Part shown: piece after piece, positions 7,033-16,266 of the stretch
How the letters are laid out: each line of letters starts with the position of its first letter
Numbering within the stretch: position 1 is the stretch's first letter
Origin: Novosphingobium sp. AAP83
Lineage (GTDB): Bacteria > Pseudomonadota > Alphaproteobacteria > Sphingomonadales > Sphingomonadaceae
Direction: 5' to 3'
NCBI RefSeq assembly: GCF_001295795.1
Contig: NZ_LJHY01000065.1
Location: 1-64,000 of the forward strand
Length of the DNA stretch: 64,000 nucleotides
Made by a program: the position numbers and the translations under genes
Notes under the pieces: generated by a model
What the model was told of the DNA's origin: nothing
What the model saw: only the letters and a program-made list of their open reading frames with translations
Database searches by the model: none

Positions 7033-7064
7033 TCGTATGGCACCGGGCAAGGCCTGCCATACGA
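7033..7064. other. oriT candidate: 10-bp perfect inverted repeat
   Basis: TCGTATGGCA (7033-7042) and TGCCATACGA (7055-7064) are perfect inverted repeats around a 12-nt loop. They lie in the 235-bp gap between the transglycosylase and relaxase genes. MOBP relaxase genes are usually next to their oriT, and an inverted repeat beside the nick site is standard. The AT-rich GATAATT segment at 7026-7032 next to the left arm is a plausible nick region. I cannot place the nick itself. Confidence 0.55.
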
Positions 7065-7115
7065 TGTTTCCCACGCGCCCGGAAATCTGCCGCGCAATCG
7101 TCTGGCACCTTCAAA

Positions 7116-8864
7116 ATGAGCCGCGACGACAATGAATTTCGGGTGCGGCCGGGAAGAAGCAGGGACAGCGGTGCAGCCTCTGGACGGCGAAGCCAGAAGC
7201 TGGCGGCTCAGGTCCAGCGTGCCGCCAACAAGGCGGGCCATGCGGGTTCACGGCGAGCGGGTCTGAAACGCGGGAGTGGCAGCGGCAAAGCCGCGCGCGG
7301 GCGTCGGACGGTTGCCGCGATGCGCCGCACACCTGGCCAACGCCGCGTTACTGTTATGGCGCGCATCGCTCGCCATAAAGGTGCGCATTACCGCGCCGCA
7401 CCGCTGGCAAAGCACATCAAGTATCTTGAGCGTGACGGCGTGTCCCGCGACGGGCGCGACGCCTCGATGTTCGATGCCCAGACCGACAGGGCTGATCGGG
7501 ATGCCTTTGCAGGGCGTTGCGAAGATGACCGGCACCACTTTCGCTTCATCGTCTCGCCCGAAGACGCCGGGGACATGGAAGACCTGCGCAGCTTCACCCG
7601 CGAATTGATGGCTGACGCGGCCAAGGATCTGGGCACCGAACTGGACTGGGTAGCCGTTGACCATTGGAACACCGACAATCCGCACATCCATGTGCTGGTG
7701 CGCGGCGTTGCCAGCGACGGCGCCGATCTTGTCATTGACCGGGGCTATATCAGCGAAGGGCTGCGGTTCCGGGCGGAAGAGCGGGTGACGCTCGAACTGG
7801 GGCCGCGCACAGAGCTGGACATCCGCACCGCGCTCGAACGCGAGGTCGATGCCGAGCGCTGGACCAGTCTTGACCGGCAGCTTGAACGCTTGGGGCAGGA
7901 TACTGCAGGCCTTGTCGATCTGCGTCCAGGCGGCGACGCCGATCCCGAAATGCGCCGGCTGCTTCTGGGCCGCGCCGCCAAACTGGAACAGCTGGGACTG
8001 GCGGCACGCGAAGGGCCTGCGGTGTGGGCGCTGGAGCCCGGTGCCGAAAACACATTGCGCGATCTTTCGGTGCGTAACGACATCATCAAGACGATGCACA
8101 ATGCCATGAGCCGCGACGGCGGGCGGTTTGATGTATCGGCATTGGCCCTGCATCAGGACGTCCCAAGCGAGCCGGTCATCGGGCGCCTGGTCGAACGTGG
8201 CCTCCACGACGAGCTGACGGGCAGTGCCTATGCCATCGTCGACGGTGTCGATGGTCGCACGCACCATCTGCGGTTCAATGACATGGAGATGACCGGCGAT
8301 GCCAAAGCCGGATCGATCGTCGAACTGCGCTCATGGGAGGATGCCAAAGGGGATGACCGGCTGTCGCTCGCCACACGATCAGACATACCCCTCGAGGCAC
8401 AGATCAAAGCACCTGGCGCGACGTGGCTTGATCGCCAGCTTGTGGCCCGCGATCCCGTCGCAACGGGCAATGGTTTCGGGCGCGAGGTGCGCGATGCGTT
8501 GGATGCCCGCGCCAGCCATCTCGAAACGCAGGGGCTTGCCCGCCGGCAGGGCCAGCGGGTCATCCTTGCTAAGGATCTCGTCGGGACGCTGAAGAATCAG
8601 GAACTGACGGCCGCCACGCAGGCCATCGCCGCGCGCACGGGACTTGAGCACAAACCGTCGGGCGCAGGCGACTATGTCAGCGGCATCTATCGGGAGCGGG
8701 TGACGCTTTCGACGGGCCGCTTCGCGATGATCGACGAAGGGCTGGGCTTTCAGCTCGTGCCCTGGCGCCCGGCGCTCGATCAGCACCTCGGCCAGCACAT
8801 CACCGGCACCATGTCGCCGGGCGGTACTGTCGACTGGGCCTTGGGCCGCGGGATCAGCCTGTGA
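7116..8864 (+). CDS. MOBP relaxase, DUF3363 type (RlxS-like)
   Basis: The 582-residue protein begins with a basic N-terminal tail. A relaxase domain follows at about residues 85-215, with HHFRFIVSPED and the metal-binding histidine motif HWNTDNPHIHVLVRG near residues 183-197. The C-terminal half is the DUF3363 region typical of alphaproteobacterial ICE relaxases such as RlxS of ICEMlSymR7A. A candidate active-site Tyr is in GAHYRAAPLAKHIKYL. It should nick oriT, stay covalently bound to the 5' end and lead the strand into the recipient through TraG and the Trb channel. The gene follows the candidate oriT and precedes traG in the same orientation. Confidence 0.9.
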   Translation: MSRDDNEFRVRPGRSRDSGAASGRRSQKLAAQVQRAANKAGHAGSRRAGLKRGSGSGKAARGRRTVAAMRRTPGQRRVTVMARIARHKGAHYRAAPLAKHIKYLERDGVSRDGRDASMFDAQTDRADRDAFAGRCEDDRHHFRFIVSPEDAGDMEDLRSFTRELMADAAKDLGTELDWVAVDHWNTDNPHIHVLVRGVASDGADLVIDRGYISEGLRFRAEERVTLELGPRTELDIRTALEREVDAERWTSLDRQLERLGQDTAGLVDLRPGGDADPEMRRLLLGRAAKLEQLGLAAREGPAVWALEPGAENTLRDLSVRNDIIKTMHNAMSRDGGRFDVSALALHQDVPSEPVIGRLVERGLHDELTGSAYAIVDGVDGRTHHLRFNDMEMTGDAKAGSIVELRSWEDAKGDDRLSLATRSDIPLEAQIKAPGATWLDRQLVARDPVATGNGFGREVRDALDARASHLETQGLARRQGQRVILAKDLVGTLKNQELTAATQAIAARTGLEHKPSGAGDYVSGIYRERVTLSTGRFAMIDEGLGFQLVPWRPALDQHLGQHITGTMSPGGTVDWALGRGISL

Positions 8865-8898
8865 CCCTCATTTACCCCCTCATCAGGAGTAGCTTTCA

Positions 8899-10959
8899 AT
8901 GAACGCCACCCGTATTCTCTGGGGTCAGGTCATCGCCGTCATAAGCGTCACCTTGCTTGGCATCTGGTGTGCCACCCAATGGACGGCCCACGCCCTTGCG
9001 TACCAACCCGAGCTCGGCCAGCCTTGGTTCTGGCTTGGACCTTGGCCAATCTACCCGCCCTACGCCTTCTTCTGGTGGTGGTTTGCGTTCGACGCCTATG
9101 CACCGCAGATCTTCCAGACCGGCGCATTCATCGCGGTCTCGGGTGCCATGGCCGCCATAGTTATCGCGATTGCAATGTCGGTGTGGCGCGCGCGGGAGGA
9201 GAAGCAGTCAGAGACCTACGGTTCCGCGCGCTGGGCGACCGACAAGGAAATCCGCAAGGCTGGCCTCCTGAAGCAGGACGGCGTGGTGATCGGCTCGCAC
9301 AAGAACCGGTATCTGCGGCACAATGGTCCCGAACATATTCTCTGCTTTGCGCCGACCCGTTCCGGCAAAGGCGTGGGTCTCGTCATCCCGTCGCTGCTCG
9401 CTTGGCCGGGCAGCTGCATCGTCCATGATATCAAGGGCGAGAACTGGGATCTGACGGCGGGCTTTCGCGCCCGACACGGCCGCGTCCTGCTGTTCGATCC
9501 GACCAACCCCGCATCCAATCCCTACAATCCGCTGCTCGAAGTCCGGAAGGGCGATGGGGAGGTACGTGACGCCCAGAACATCGCAGACATATTGATCGAC
9601 CCCGAAGGGTCATTGGAAAAGCGCACGCATTGGGAGAAGACCAGCCACTCGCTACTCGTCGGCACCATCCTGCACGTCCTCTATGCCGAGAAGGACAAGT
9701 CGCTGGCCGGGGTCGCTGGCTTCCTTTCTGATCCGCGCCGTTCGATCGAAACCACGCTGCACCGCATGAAGACGACCCCGCACCTCGGTAAGGACGGTAT
9801 CCACCCCGTTGTAGCAGCCGCAGCACAGGAACTGCTGAACAAGTCTGACAATGAGCGGTCTGGCGTCCTGTCGACGGCCATGTCGTTCCTCGGCCTCTAC
9901 CGCGACCCGGTGATTGCGCAGGTCACCGGCGCCTCGGACTGGCGCATCACCGATCTTGTCGATTCAGCGGCACCTGTGTCGCTCTATCTGGTCATTCCTC
10001 CTTCCGATATCAGCCGAACCAAGCCACTCGTCCGCCTGATGCTCAATCAGATCGGTCGCCGCTTGACCGAAGAGCTGAAAGCCAAGGGTCGCCGGCAGCG
10101 CGTGATGTTCATGCTCGACGAATTCCCGGCTTTGGGGCGGCTCGATTTCTTCGAAAGCGCCCTGGCCTTTGTTGCAGGCTACGGGATCAAGGCATTCCTG
10201 ATCGCGCAGTCGCTGAACCAGATTGAAAAAGCCTACGGGTCGAACAACGCCATTCTCGACAATTGCCATGTCCGCGTCGCTTTCGCGGCCAATGATGACA
10301 ATACCGCCAGCCGCGTTTCCAATGCGCTCGGCACCGCCACCCAGATGCGGGCAATGAAGAATTATGCCGGGCATCGCCTCTCGCCATGGCTCGGCCATAT
10401 CATGGTCTCACGTACTGAGACCGCGAGGCCGTTGCTGACCCCCGGCGAAGTTCAGCAGTTTTCTGAGCACGAGGAGATTGTTCTGGTGGCCAGCACGCCG
10501 CCGATCCGCGCGGAAAAGGCAAAATACTTTCTCGACCCGAGGTTCCGCGCGCGCCTTCTACCGGCACCCACCCCCAAACCGCTGCACCCGAAAAAACGGC
10601 CAAAGGACGACTGGTCTGCGCTCGCACCCATTGTGGCACCGCTGCCGACCAAACCAGCCCAGGCCGAAGCGAAAAGCTCCGAACAGCCGCCGGTTGATCA
10701 GCCAAAACCGGATGTGCCGTCAGATGCCGATGGGGCCGAATCTGAAAATGATACGGCGAACTCCGGCATCAGGCGAGAACCCGAACTGGGTGAACATGAG
10801 GATGTCGTTCCCGTCCCCAAGCCACCGGTCAATGAGTTCGATCTTGATCGCGATGCGCCCGAGGATGACGCAGCCAGGGCCAAACGGGAAGCTGATCGCA
10901 CAATGCATCGCAATGCCCGAAATGCATCGCTCGACCCCGATGACGGCATCGACCTGTGA
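8899..10959 (+). CDS. traG: TraG/VirD4 type IV coupling protein
   Basis: The 686-residue protein has two N-terminal membrane spans (about 8-28 and 75-96). A large ATPase domain follows, with Walker A APTRSGKG at 151-158 and Walker B VMFMLDEFPALG near 402-412. This is the T4SS coupling protein that brings the relaxase-DNA complex to the Trb channel at the inner membrane. The C-terminal 130 residues are acidic and Pro-rich, a variable region in this family. ATG 8899 follows an AGGAG site. The last codon overlaps the GTG start of the RHH gene. Confidence 0.93.
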   Translation: MNATRILWGQVIAVISVTLLGIWCATQWTAHALAYQPELGQPWFWLGPWPIYPPYAFFWWWFAFDAYAPQIFQTGAFIAVSGAMAAIVIAIAMSVWRAREEKQSETYGSARWATDKEIRKAGLLKQDGVVIGSHKNRYLRHNGPEHILCFAPTRSGKGVGLVIPSLLAWPGSCIVHDIKGENWDLTAGFRARHGRVLLFDPTNPASNPYNPLLEVRKGDGEVRDAQNIADILIDPEGSLEKRTHWEKTSHSLLVGTILHVLYAEKDKSLAGVAGFLSDPRRSIETTLHRMKTTPHLGKDGIHPVVAAAAQELLNKSDNERSGVLSTAMSFLGLYRDPVIAQVTGASDWRITDLVDSAAPVSLYLVIPPSDISRTKPLVRLMLNQIGRRLTEELKAKGRRQRVMFMLDEFPALGRLDFFESALAFVAGYGIKAFLIAQSLNQIEKAYGSNNAILDNCHVRVAFAANDDNTASRVSNALGTATQMRAMKNYAGHRLSPWLGHIMVSRTETARPLLTPGEVQQFSEHEEIVLVASTPPIRAEKAKYFLDPRFRARLLPAPTPKPLHPKKRPKDDWSALAPIVAPLPTKPAQAEAKSSEQPPVDQPKPDVPSDADGAESENDTANSGIRREPELGEHEDVVPVPKPPVNEFDLDRDAPEDDAARAKREADRTMHRNARNASLDPDDGIDL

Positions 10960-11384
10960 GGAAGAAGCCCCACAGCAAACAAACCTTCCGGCTCGATATC
11001 GAACTGGCCAAATTGCTGGAGGAACGCGCTCATGCCCGCGGCGTCTCGCGCACCGAAGTGGTGGAAGCGGCGTTGATGTCCCTGCTGCAATCCGATCAGG
11101 ATGAGCGGATGGAAGCCGCTCTGGCGAGGCGGCTCGATCGCCTGTCGCGGCAACTGGATCGGCTCGAATGGCATGTGGAATTGACGAATGAAGCGATTGG
11201 CCTGTTCGTGCGCTTCTGGCTCACTAGCAATCCGCCGCTACCCGACACGGCAATGAAGGCGGCGCAGGCGATGGGCAAGAAGAGGTGGCACGGATTTGTG
11301 GAATCACTTTCCCGGCGGATGGAGGCGGGGCCGAAGCTGCGGGATGAAGTGGGGCGAGAGATACCGAGCGCGACTGACGCCTGA
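10956..11384 (+). CDS. ribbon-helix-helix (CopG-like) protein
   Basis: The protein has 142 residues. The first 48 form an RHH DNA-binding fold (SKQTFRLDIELAKLLEERA, then GVSRTEVVEAAL). A coiled-coil-like segment rich in Arg, Leu and Asp follows. Such RHH genes sit between traG and trbB in many alphaproteobacterial elements and may regulate the trb operon or help at oriT. Translation starts at GTG 10956 inside the traG stop. In the usual layout trbB would follow at once. Here about 9.7 kb of cargo lies between them. Confidence 0.82.
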   Translation: MRKKPHSKQTFRLDIELAKLLEERAHARGVSRTEVVEAALMSLLQSDQDERMEAALARRLDRLSRQLDRLEWHVELTNEAIGLFVRFWLTSNPPLPDTAMKAAQAMGKKRWHGFVESLSRRMEAGPKLRDEVGREIPSATDA

Positions 11385-11435
11385 TCTCGCAATGCGCTCA
11401 AAGCTAGCGCGGCAGGCGGACAATCATCCATCCGC

Positions 11436-12287
11436 TTATCCCCCGGCGAGCTTATCGACCTTGGCGAGGAAAAAGCGCTCACTCCACAGATCAACCGATT
11501 TGAGATCGGCAGGACGCAGGAAGCGCTCGACATCCTTTGCCGCTTCCTTCCACTCGATCCGAGTGATTGTGCCAGAAAGCGCAGCCTTCAACCATGCCAT
11601 GTCGACGTGGAGCGACCCGTCACCGGCCCATGGCCCTGCCTGAACGAGCGCGTTTTGCAAAAGGACGAAATTGGGTTCGAGCCCGCGCGAAACATACCAG
11701 GAGAAGTCGAACCAGTCGCGACCTTTGAGGAAGCCTCGGCATAGCAAGGCATGGATCTTCAGCGCGAAATTGGATGCCAGATCTTGGTGGCGCACCTCAT
11801 AATCAGCTGGAAAATCAAGGTAGGTAGTTGCCTCGTCCGATCCTGCGGGCGGGTTCACATCAATTTCCAGCTTGATCTTGATCGCCTTGCGATGGCCGGT
11901 GCCTGCGAATGACAAGTCGAGCTGGCTGGCGATGGAATCGTCCTTGAGCAGCGCTTGGCGAATGGCCGTATCCATACGCGGCTTGGGCTGAGCTTCCAGT
12001 GCCAGCCCGAACTGGCCGAACACCTCGGTCATCCCCTCGAGGTAAGGGGACCAGTCGAAGTCCATGTTCGGCACGCGCAGGAGAAAGTCCAAGTCCTCGG
12101 AAAAGCGTGGCAGGCCGTGCAGAATGCGCAGGCTGGTGCCGCCCTGGAACAAGGCACAATCGAAGAAATCGGCGCGCCACAGCGCGTATAACGCAATCTC
12201 CTGGAGGATCTCCTTGAGCGCGTTTTCCTCTTCAAGCGCATTGGTGGCGCCATAGCGGCCGAGCTTTTCCTTGATGATGTCAATCAT
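11436..12287 (-). CDS. abiEii: AbiEii-type nucleotidyltransferase toxin
   Basis: The 283-residue protein is a DNA polymerase beta-like nucleotidyltransferase. The GG-T-S motif is at residues 49-52 (QGGTSLRILHG), the two metal-binding Asp at 65 and 67 (FSEDLDFLL), and the Lys region is FALKIHALLCRGFLKGRDWFD. AbiEii toxins of the AbiE system stop growth during phage infection; related enzymes add nucleotides to tRNA. The gene overlaps the antitoxin gene by 8 bp and is translated with it. It sits at the left edge of the cargo between the RHH gene and trbB, and can also stabilise the element by addiction. Confidence 0.88.
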   Translation of the reverse strand: MIDIIKEKLGRYGATNALEEENALKEILQEIALYALWRADFFDCALFQGGTSLRILHGLPRFSEDLDFLLRVPNMDFDWSPYLEGMTEVFGQFGLALEAQPKPRMDTAIRQALLKDDSIASQLDLSFAGTGHRKAIKIKLEIDVNPPAGSDEATTYLDFPADYEVRHQDLASNFALKIHALLCRGFLKGRDWFDFSWYVSRGLEPNFVLLQNALVQAGPWAGDGSLHVDMAWLKAALSGTITRIEWKEAAKDVERFLRPADLKSVDLWSERFFLAKVDKLAGG

Positions 12288-12966
12288 GCAGCGATCCCCT
12301 GCCTTGAGCCCGTTTTGTCGTCAGAACCACATCTTCAAGCTCGGAAAGGAAGGCATTGACTGCCTTGTGCTTGTAAACCGACTTCACTGCGGCAAAGTCC
12401 CTTTCCGTCAATGCCAGAAGCGCCTCGTCATCGATCCGCATGCCACTGGTCAGCCAATCGAGGCCAGACCATTCCACTTTGCGCAGGGCGACAAGATCCA
12501 TAAGGGCGCGCAGCGGCCTAGCGACAAAGGCGGTGAGCTTGTCGAAGGTCACCCGTTCGACGCCGCCAAGGAAGCAATAATCAGCAATGGCGAGCGGATG
12601 ATATTTGAAGGAGCCGAATTCGGTGGCCGGGATCTCCAGCGTTTTACGCCCCGGCGTCACGTTGGCAGTGACAAGCACCGCCTCAGGAATCCAGCCATGG
12701 TAAGCCAGCGCGCTTTCAAAGGAAATATAGCTCCCGGGAAGCAAAGCCTGCGCCACCGCGAAGGGATGCACAGGAGCGCTTCGATGCGCCTTGGCAAGCG
12801 TATAAACCCCGCGCTTCAGGCGAATGAGTGACCCGTCCTTGAGGGCGCGGTTGACGAGGCCATAACGCCGGGCATCGCCTCCCCCCAGCAGTTCGCTGAG
12901 CTGGCGTTCATTGAAGACCCGGTCGCGCAGCGCGCTTGCGGATACCTGTTGCGCTAGGCTGGACAT
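12280..12966 (-). CDS. abiEi: AbiEi-type antitoxin / autorepressor
   Basis: The 228-residue protein has an N-terminal winged-helix domain (about 10-60: RDRVFNERQLSELLGGG, LIRLKRGVYTL) and a C-terminal antitoxin domain. This is the AbiEi layout. AbiEi neutralises the toxin and represses its own promoter by binding inverted repeats. A 7-bp inverted repeat lies just upstream (12968-12974 and 13002-13008). The gene is first in the operon and overlaps abiEii, which favours antitoxin excess. Confidence 0.86.
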   Translation of the reverse strand: MSSLAQQVSASALRDRVFNERQLSELLGGGDARRYGLVNRALKDGSLIRLKRGVYTLAKAHRSAPVHPFAVAQALLPGSYISFESALAYHGWIPEAVLVTANVTPGRKTLEIPATEFGSFKYHPLAIADYCFLGGVERVTFDKLTAFVARPLRALMDLVALRKVEWSGLDWLTSGMRIDDEALLALTERDFAAVKSVYKHKAVNAFLSELEDVVLTTKRAQGRGSLHD

Positions 12967-13077
12967 AAAATTCTCAATACTTCCTAATTATGAAAGTTTC
13001 AAGAATTTCTACATCTCCGCCTATGCGCACCGTTCGAGCTGCAATTGACACCCTCAGTATACTCCGCTTCGCCAACC
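12967..13077 (-). promoter_or_regulatory. AbiE promoter with inverted repeat
   Basis: On the plus strand AAATTCT (12968-12974) and AGAATTT (13002-13008) form a perfect 7-bp inverted repeat around an AT-rich core. Read on the minus strand, a TTGAAAC element and an ATAATT element lie inside it as possible promoter boxes. Two repressor sites flanking a promoter fit negative autoregulation by AbiEi. The rest of this interval is the downstream flank of the arsenic-island monooxygenase gene. Confidence 0.45.
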
Positions 13078-14133
13078 TCAGGGTTGGCTGCTGAGTGCGC
13101 TTGCGGCGACCAGTTGCGACGCGAGATCCCGGGAGGTCCGGGCCGCGCCCATCAGCGTCGCGGAGCCTGCCCCAGTCCAGTCACCATAGCCGGCAAGCCA
13201 CAGGCGCGGTTCCTTGATAGATCGTTGCCCATCGACCTCTACCCGCCCGTCAGGCTCGATTACGTCGAGCGACGTCAGATAATTGAGCGCGGCGCGGAAG
13301 CCGGTGCACCAGATGATGGCATCGACTGCCAATTCAGAGCCGTCGTCCCAGACGACGCCTATCGCACTAATTCGTTTGAAGGGGCGCACGGAGCTGAGAT
13401 CGCCTCGGCCGCGTGCCTCCCTGACCGGCGGCACCATCACGATATCGCCAATGCCTCCGACCGGTGTCTCGCTCGGCCCTGCTTTCATCCGCGCGACCGC
13501 ACGTTCGAACAGAACGCGGCCATCGACATCATCTGGCAGGAATACAGGGTCTTGGGTCGTAACCCAGAGCGCGCGGGCGATCGGTGCGACCTCGGCCATG
13601 ATCTGCGCGCCGCTGTTCCCGCCGCCGACCACCAGCACCGTCTGACCGGCAAAGTCCTCAGGCCGCACATATCGGGCCGAATGGACCTGCGCGCCCTGAA
13701 ACAGGTCACGGCCCGGCATGTCGGGAATATAGGGTTGCGACCATGTGCCCGTTGCGCTGACCACATGCCGTGCAGCCAATCGCTCTGAGGCGGTCTCGAT
13801 TTCCAGATGATCACTGCCCCGCTGAACTCTCGTCACTCTGGCCGGTCGCCGAACAGGCAGGTGATAGCGTTCCTCGTACCGGGTCAGATAGCTCAGAACA
13901 TCATCACGGGTTGGATAGCCGTCATGATTGGGCGGTGGCATCAGCCATCCGGGCAGTGAACTGTATCCCGCGGGCGAAAACAGCCGCAACGATTCCCAGC
14001 CATGCCGCCAGGCACCGCCGGGACCATCCTCGGCATCGAGGATCAGGAAATCGGCCTTGGCGCGGTGGAGATAGTAGCCCAGGGACAGCCCCAACTGGCC
14101 GCCACCGATAATGACAATGTCGTGGGTCTCCAC
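13078..14133 (-). CDS. FAD/NAD(P)-dependent monooxygenase, ArsO-like
   Basis: The protein has 351 residues when started at GTG 14133, just after the thioredoxin gene. Earlier starts would run into that gene. It has two dinucleotide-binding folds: [10 protein letters not shown] for FAD near residue 6 and [10 protein letters not shown] for NADPH near 165. The motif [13 protein letters not shown] between them is typical of flavin monooxygenases. Related genes in arsenic operons are called arsO, but their substrate is not settled. It is the last gene of the minus-strand ars operon (arsR, permease, thioredoxin, this gene). The family is clear, the substrate is not. Confidence 0.72.
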   Translation of the reverse strand: METHDIVIIGGGQLGLSLGYYLHRAKADFLILDAEDGPGGAWRHGWESLRLFSPAGYSSLPGWLMPPPNHDGYPTRDDVLSYLTRYEERYHLPVRRPARVTRVQRGSDHLEIETASERLAARHVVSATGTWSQPYIPDMPGRDLFQGAQVHSARYVRPEDFAGQTVLVVGGGNSGAQIMAEVAPIARALWVTTQDPVFLPDDVDGRVLFERAVARMKAGPSETPVGGIGDIVMVPPVREARGRGDLSSVRPFKRISAIGVVWDDGSELAVDAIIWCTGFRAALNYLTSLDVIEPDGRVEVDGQRSIKEPRLWLAGYGDWTGAGSATLMGAARTSRDLASQLVAASALSSQP

Positions 14134-14137
14134 GCCC

Positions 14138-14374
14138 TTAGGCCTGAAGCCAACGCTTGAGGTCGTCTTCCTTCGGCAGTCCGCCAGCATGAACGACCTT
14201 GCCATCGATCACGATGCCCGGCGTTGAGGGAATGCCGTACTTGGCCATCTCGGCGTAGTCGGTGATCTTTTCGATCGACGCCTCGATGCCAAGCGCGGCA
14301 GCGGCGGCCTTCACCATATCTTCTGTTGTCTGGCACCGCTTGCAGCCGGGGCCGAGCACCTTGATGTCTTTCAT
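14138..14374 (-). CDS. small thioredoxin-family protein (redox-active disulfide)
   Basis: The 78-residue protein belongs to the small glutaredoxin/thioredoxin-like family often annotated as redox-active disulfide protein 2. It has the CXXC pair Cys11-Cys14 (GPGCKRCQ) and the cis-Pro region [12 protein letters not shown]. These genes usually follow permease genes of the ArsP/DUF318 type, as here, with a 13-bp gap. It may reduce a substrate of the permease or of the arsenic pathway. ATG 14374 gives the family's usual length; the open frame continues upstream to 14452 inside the permease gene. Confidence 0.82.
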   Translation of the reverse strand: MKDIKVLGPGCKRCQTTEDMVKAAAAALGIEASIEKITDYAEMAKYGIPSTPGIVIDGKVVHAGGLPKEDDLKRWLQA

Positions 14375-14387
14375 GGGAATGGGCCTT

Positions 14388-15443
14388 TCAGGAGAACAAT
14401 GCGTTGAACAGGTAACCAACGCCAAGGATGCCGGTGCCAACCACGGCAACAAACACCGCGATCAGTTTGAGGCTGAGCACCTTGCGCAGGATGATCATTT
14501 CGGGGAGCGACAGCGCGATGACCGACATCATGAAGGCGAGGACAGTGCCAAGCGCCGCGCCTTTGCCCAGCAGCGCCTCGATCACTGGGATGATCCCGGC
14601 GGCGTTGGAATACATCGGGATGCCGAGAAGAACTGCGGCAGGCACCGACCACCAGCTATCCGCGCCCATGATGCTGGAAAGCAATTCGGCGGGCACATAG
14701 CCGTGGATGAAGGCACCGGCAGCGATCCCCGCGATGATCCAGTGCCAGACCTTGCCGACGATCTCCTTGACCGCATCCCAGCCCGCCTCAAAGCGGTCGA
14801 CCCAGGTGAGATGCTCATCCTCAAGGTCAACTTCGCCAGCGCGGACTTCACGCACCCAGGGTTCGAGCCAGCCTTCCAGATGCAGGCGGCCAATGACCCA
14901 ACCCGACACGATGGCAATGGACAGCCCGAAGGCGAGATAGGTCAGCGCCACTTTCCAGCCCACCAGCGCGAACAGAAGTCCCAGCGCGATCTCGTTCACC
15001 ATCGGTGCGGCGATCAGGAACGAGAAGGTGACGCCGAGCGGCACGCCAGCAGACACGAATCCGACAAACAGCGGCACGGCCGAGCAGGAGCAGAATGGCG
15101 TGACAATGCCGAGGTGCGCGGCGGCAATGTTGCCCAGCCCTTCGCGCTTGCCCGCCAGCAGGGCGCGGGTGCGCTCGGGCGAGAAGAAAGTGCGCACCAC
15201 GCCCATCGCGAACACCACCAAGGTTAGCAGCATCAGCACTTTGGGCGTATCGTAGAAGAAGAACTCGACCGACGAAGCAAGATGACTACCGGGGGTAATC
15301 GGCAGTTGCGTGACCAACCACCGCGCGAAGGGTAGCAACTGGTTGTAGAGGACAAACCAGGCGGTCACGAAGATGGCGATCCCGGCAAACCAAATCCCTT
15401 GCGACTTGCGGGCCTGACCCAAGCTTGCGGCAATGGTGTTCAT
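14388..15443 (-). CDS. ArsP/DUF318-type permease
   Basis: The 351-residue integral membrane protein has about eight to ten predicted helices in two halves. The family-specific Cys motif TPFCSCSAVPLF lies in the first half and GIPMYSNAAGIIPVI in the second. This permease family includes ArsP, which exports trivalent organoarsenicals. Other members are unassigned exporters. Cys residues in the first motif suit binding of As(III). The start at ATG 15443 follows the arsR gene by 1 bp. The frame extends to 15512 but would overlap arsR. Confidence 0.78.
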   Translation of the reverse strand: MNTIAASLGQARKSQGIWFAGIAIFVTAWFVLYNQLLPFARWLVTQLPITPGSHLASSVEFFFYDTPKVLMLLTLVVFAMGVVRTFFSPERTRALLAGKREGLGNIAAAHLGIVTPFCSCSAVPLFVGFVSAGVPLGVTFSFLIAAPMVNEIALGLLFALVGWKVALTYLAFGLSIAIVSGWVIGRLHLEGWLEPWVREVRAGEVDLEDEHLTWVDRFEAGWDAVKEIVGKVWHWIIAGIAAGAFIHGYVPAELLSSIMGADSWWSVPAAVLLGIPMYSNAAGIIPVIEALLGKGAALGTVLAFMMSVIALSLPEMIILRKVLSLKLIAVFVAVVGTGILGVGYLFNALFS

Positions 15444-15444
15444 A

Positions 15445-15759
15445 TCAGGCAGCCTTTTTCTGGCATTGTGCAGGAGCAGGCACGGGCAGTGCGGAAAGGA
15501 TGGCATCAACAATGGCCACCGTTGCCGCCGGGAGTTCGGGATTGCGGCGATAACGCACCCATTGCGCGTCGCGCCGGTCGGTCAGCAGGCCCGCCACTTT
15601 GAGCCGTGCCATATGCCGCGACATTCGTGACTGGGTAGCGCCCAAGCGGTCCATCAACTCGCAAACACAATGCTCATCGCCGTCCCAGATGATTTGCAGG
15701 GCACGCAGGCGCGTTGGTTCTGACAGAGCAGTCAGCAGGTCATTGATGCGCAAATTCAT
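15445..15759 (-). CDS. arsR: ArsR/SmtB repressor 1
   Basis: The 104-residue winged-helix protein has the ArsR metal motif with Cys31 and Cys33 in EHCVCELMDRLG, next to the recognition helix ATQSRMSRHMARLK. As(III) bound to these Cys releases the repressor from DNA. The start is ATG 15759 (MNLRINDLL). It heads the minus-strand operon (arsR, permease, thioredoxin, monooxygenase). Two GCATATGC palindromes lie just upstream at 15767-15774 and 15783-15790, 16 bp apart, and are its likely operator. Confidence 0.88.
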   Translation of the reverse strand: MNLRINDLLTALSEPTRLRALQIIWDGDEHCVCELMDRLGATQSRMSRHMARLKVAGLLTDRRDAQWVRYRRNPELPAATVAIVDAILSALPVPAPAQCQKKAA

Positions 15760-15895
15760 AAGACCTGCATATGCCGTAAGTCGCATATGCGCTTTGACGC
15801 AGATCAACGCGGACGCATCATTTGACGATTCTGGAAATGTCGATTGACTCGGCCAGTGCTAAAGCTATTTCCATCATTCTCGAAAGGTGGATTGG
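15760..15895. promoter_or_regulatory. divergent ars promoter region
   Basis: This is the intergenic region between two divergent arsR genes. The palindrome GCATATGC occurs at 15767-15774 and 15783-15790, next to arsR 1. The rightward promoter for the second operon should lie near 15815-15880, and a TTGACG box is visible there. A GAAAGG ribosome site (15882-15887) precedes the second arsR. Only the side near arsR 1 has a clear repeat. Confidence 0.55.
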
Positions 15896-16258
15896 ATGGA
15901 CGATCTCAACGCACAGGTCTGGGCTGTCGATGCGCTTGGTGCCCTGGCGCACGAAACCCGGCTCGCGGTGTTCCGGATGCTGGTCAAGGCTGGCCCCGAA
16001 GGCATGATCGCAGGCGCCATCGCCGAACATCAGGGCGTGCCGCCATCCACCATGTCGCATCATCTTGCCACGCTGGAGCGCGCCGGACTGGTCCAGTCGG
16101 AGCGCGAAAGCCGCTTGATCCATTACCGCGCCGACTATCCGGGTATGCGTCGTCTGCTCCTGTTCCTGATGCAGGACTGCTGCCAGGGCGCACCGGAAAT
16201 GTGCGGCGATCTGATGGCCGATCTGGCCTGTAATCCATCCCAACCCCAAGACGCCTGA
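15896..16258 (+). CDS. arsR: ArsR/SmtB repressor 2
   Basis: The 120-residue winged-helix protein differs from the first ArsR. It has no CXC in the recognition region. Instead it has Cys95, Cys96, Cys103 and Cys111 near the C-terminus (MQDCCQGAPEMC), an alternative As(III) site seen in some ArsR proteins. The HTH is VPPSTMSHHLATLERAGLV. ATG 15896 has GAAAGG 8 nt upstream; GTG 15887 overlaps that site. It is the first gene of the plus-strand operon with two arsC, acr3 and arsH. Confidence 0.88.
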   Translation: MDDLNAQVWAVDALGALAHETRLAVFRMLVKAGPEGMIAGAIAEHQGVPPSTMSHHLATLERAGLVQSERESRLIHYRADYPGMRRLLLFLMQDCCQGAPEMCGDLMADLACNPSQPQDA

Positions 16259-16266
16259 GGCTTCAA

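Noticed and set aside
14262..15227. 321-residue open frame on the plus strand
   Set aside because: Antisense shadow of the permease gene; rich in His, Asp, Glu and Arg as typical of reverse frames in GC-rich DNA.
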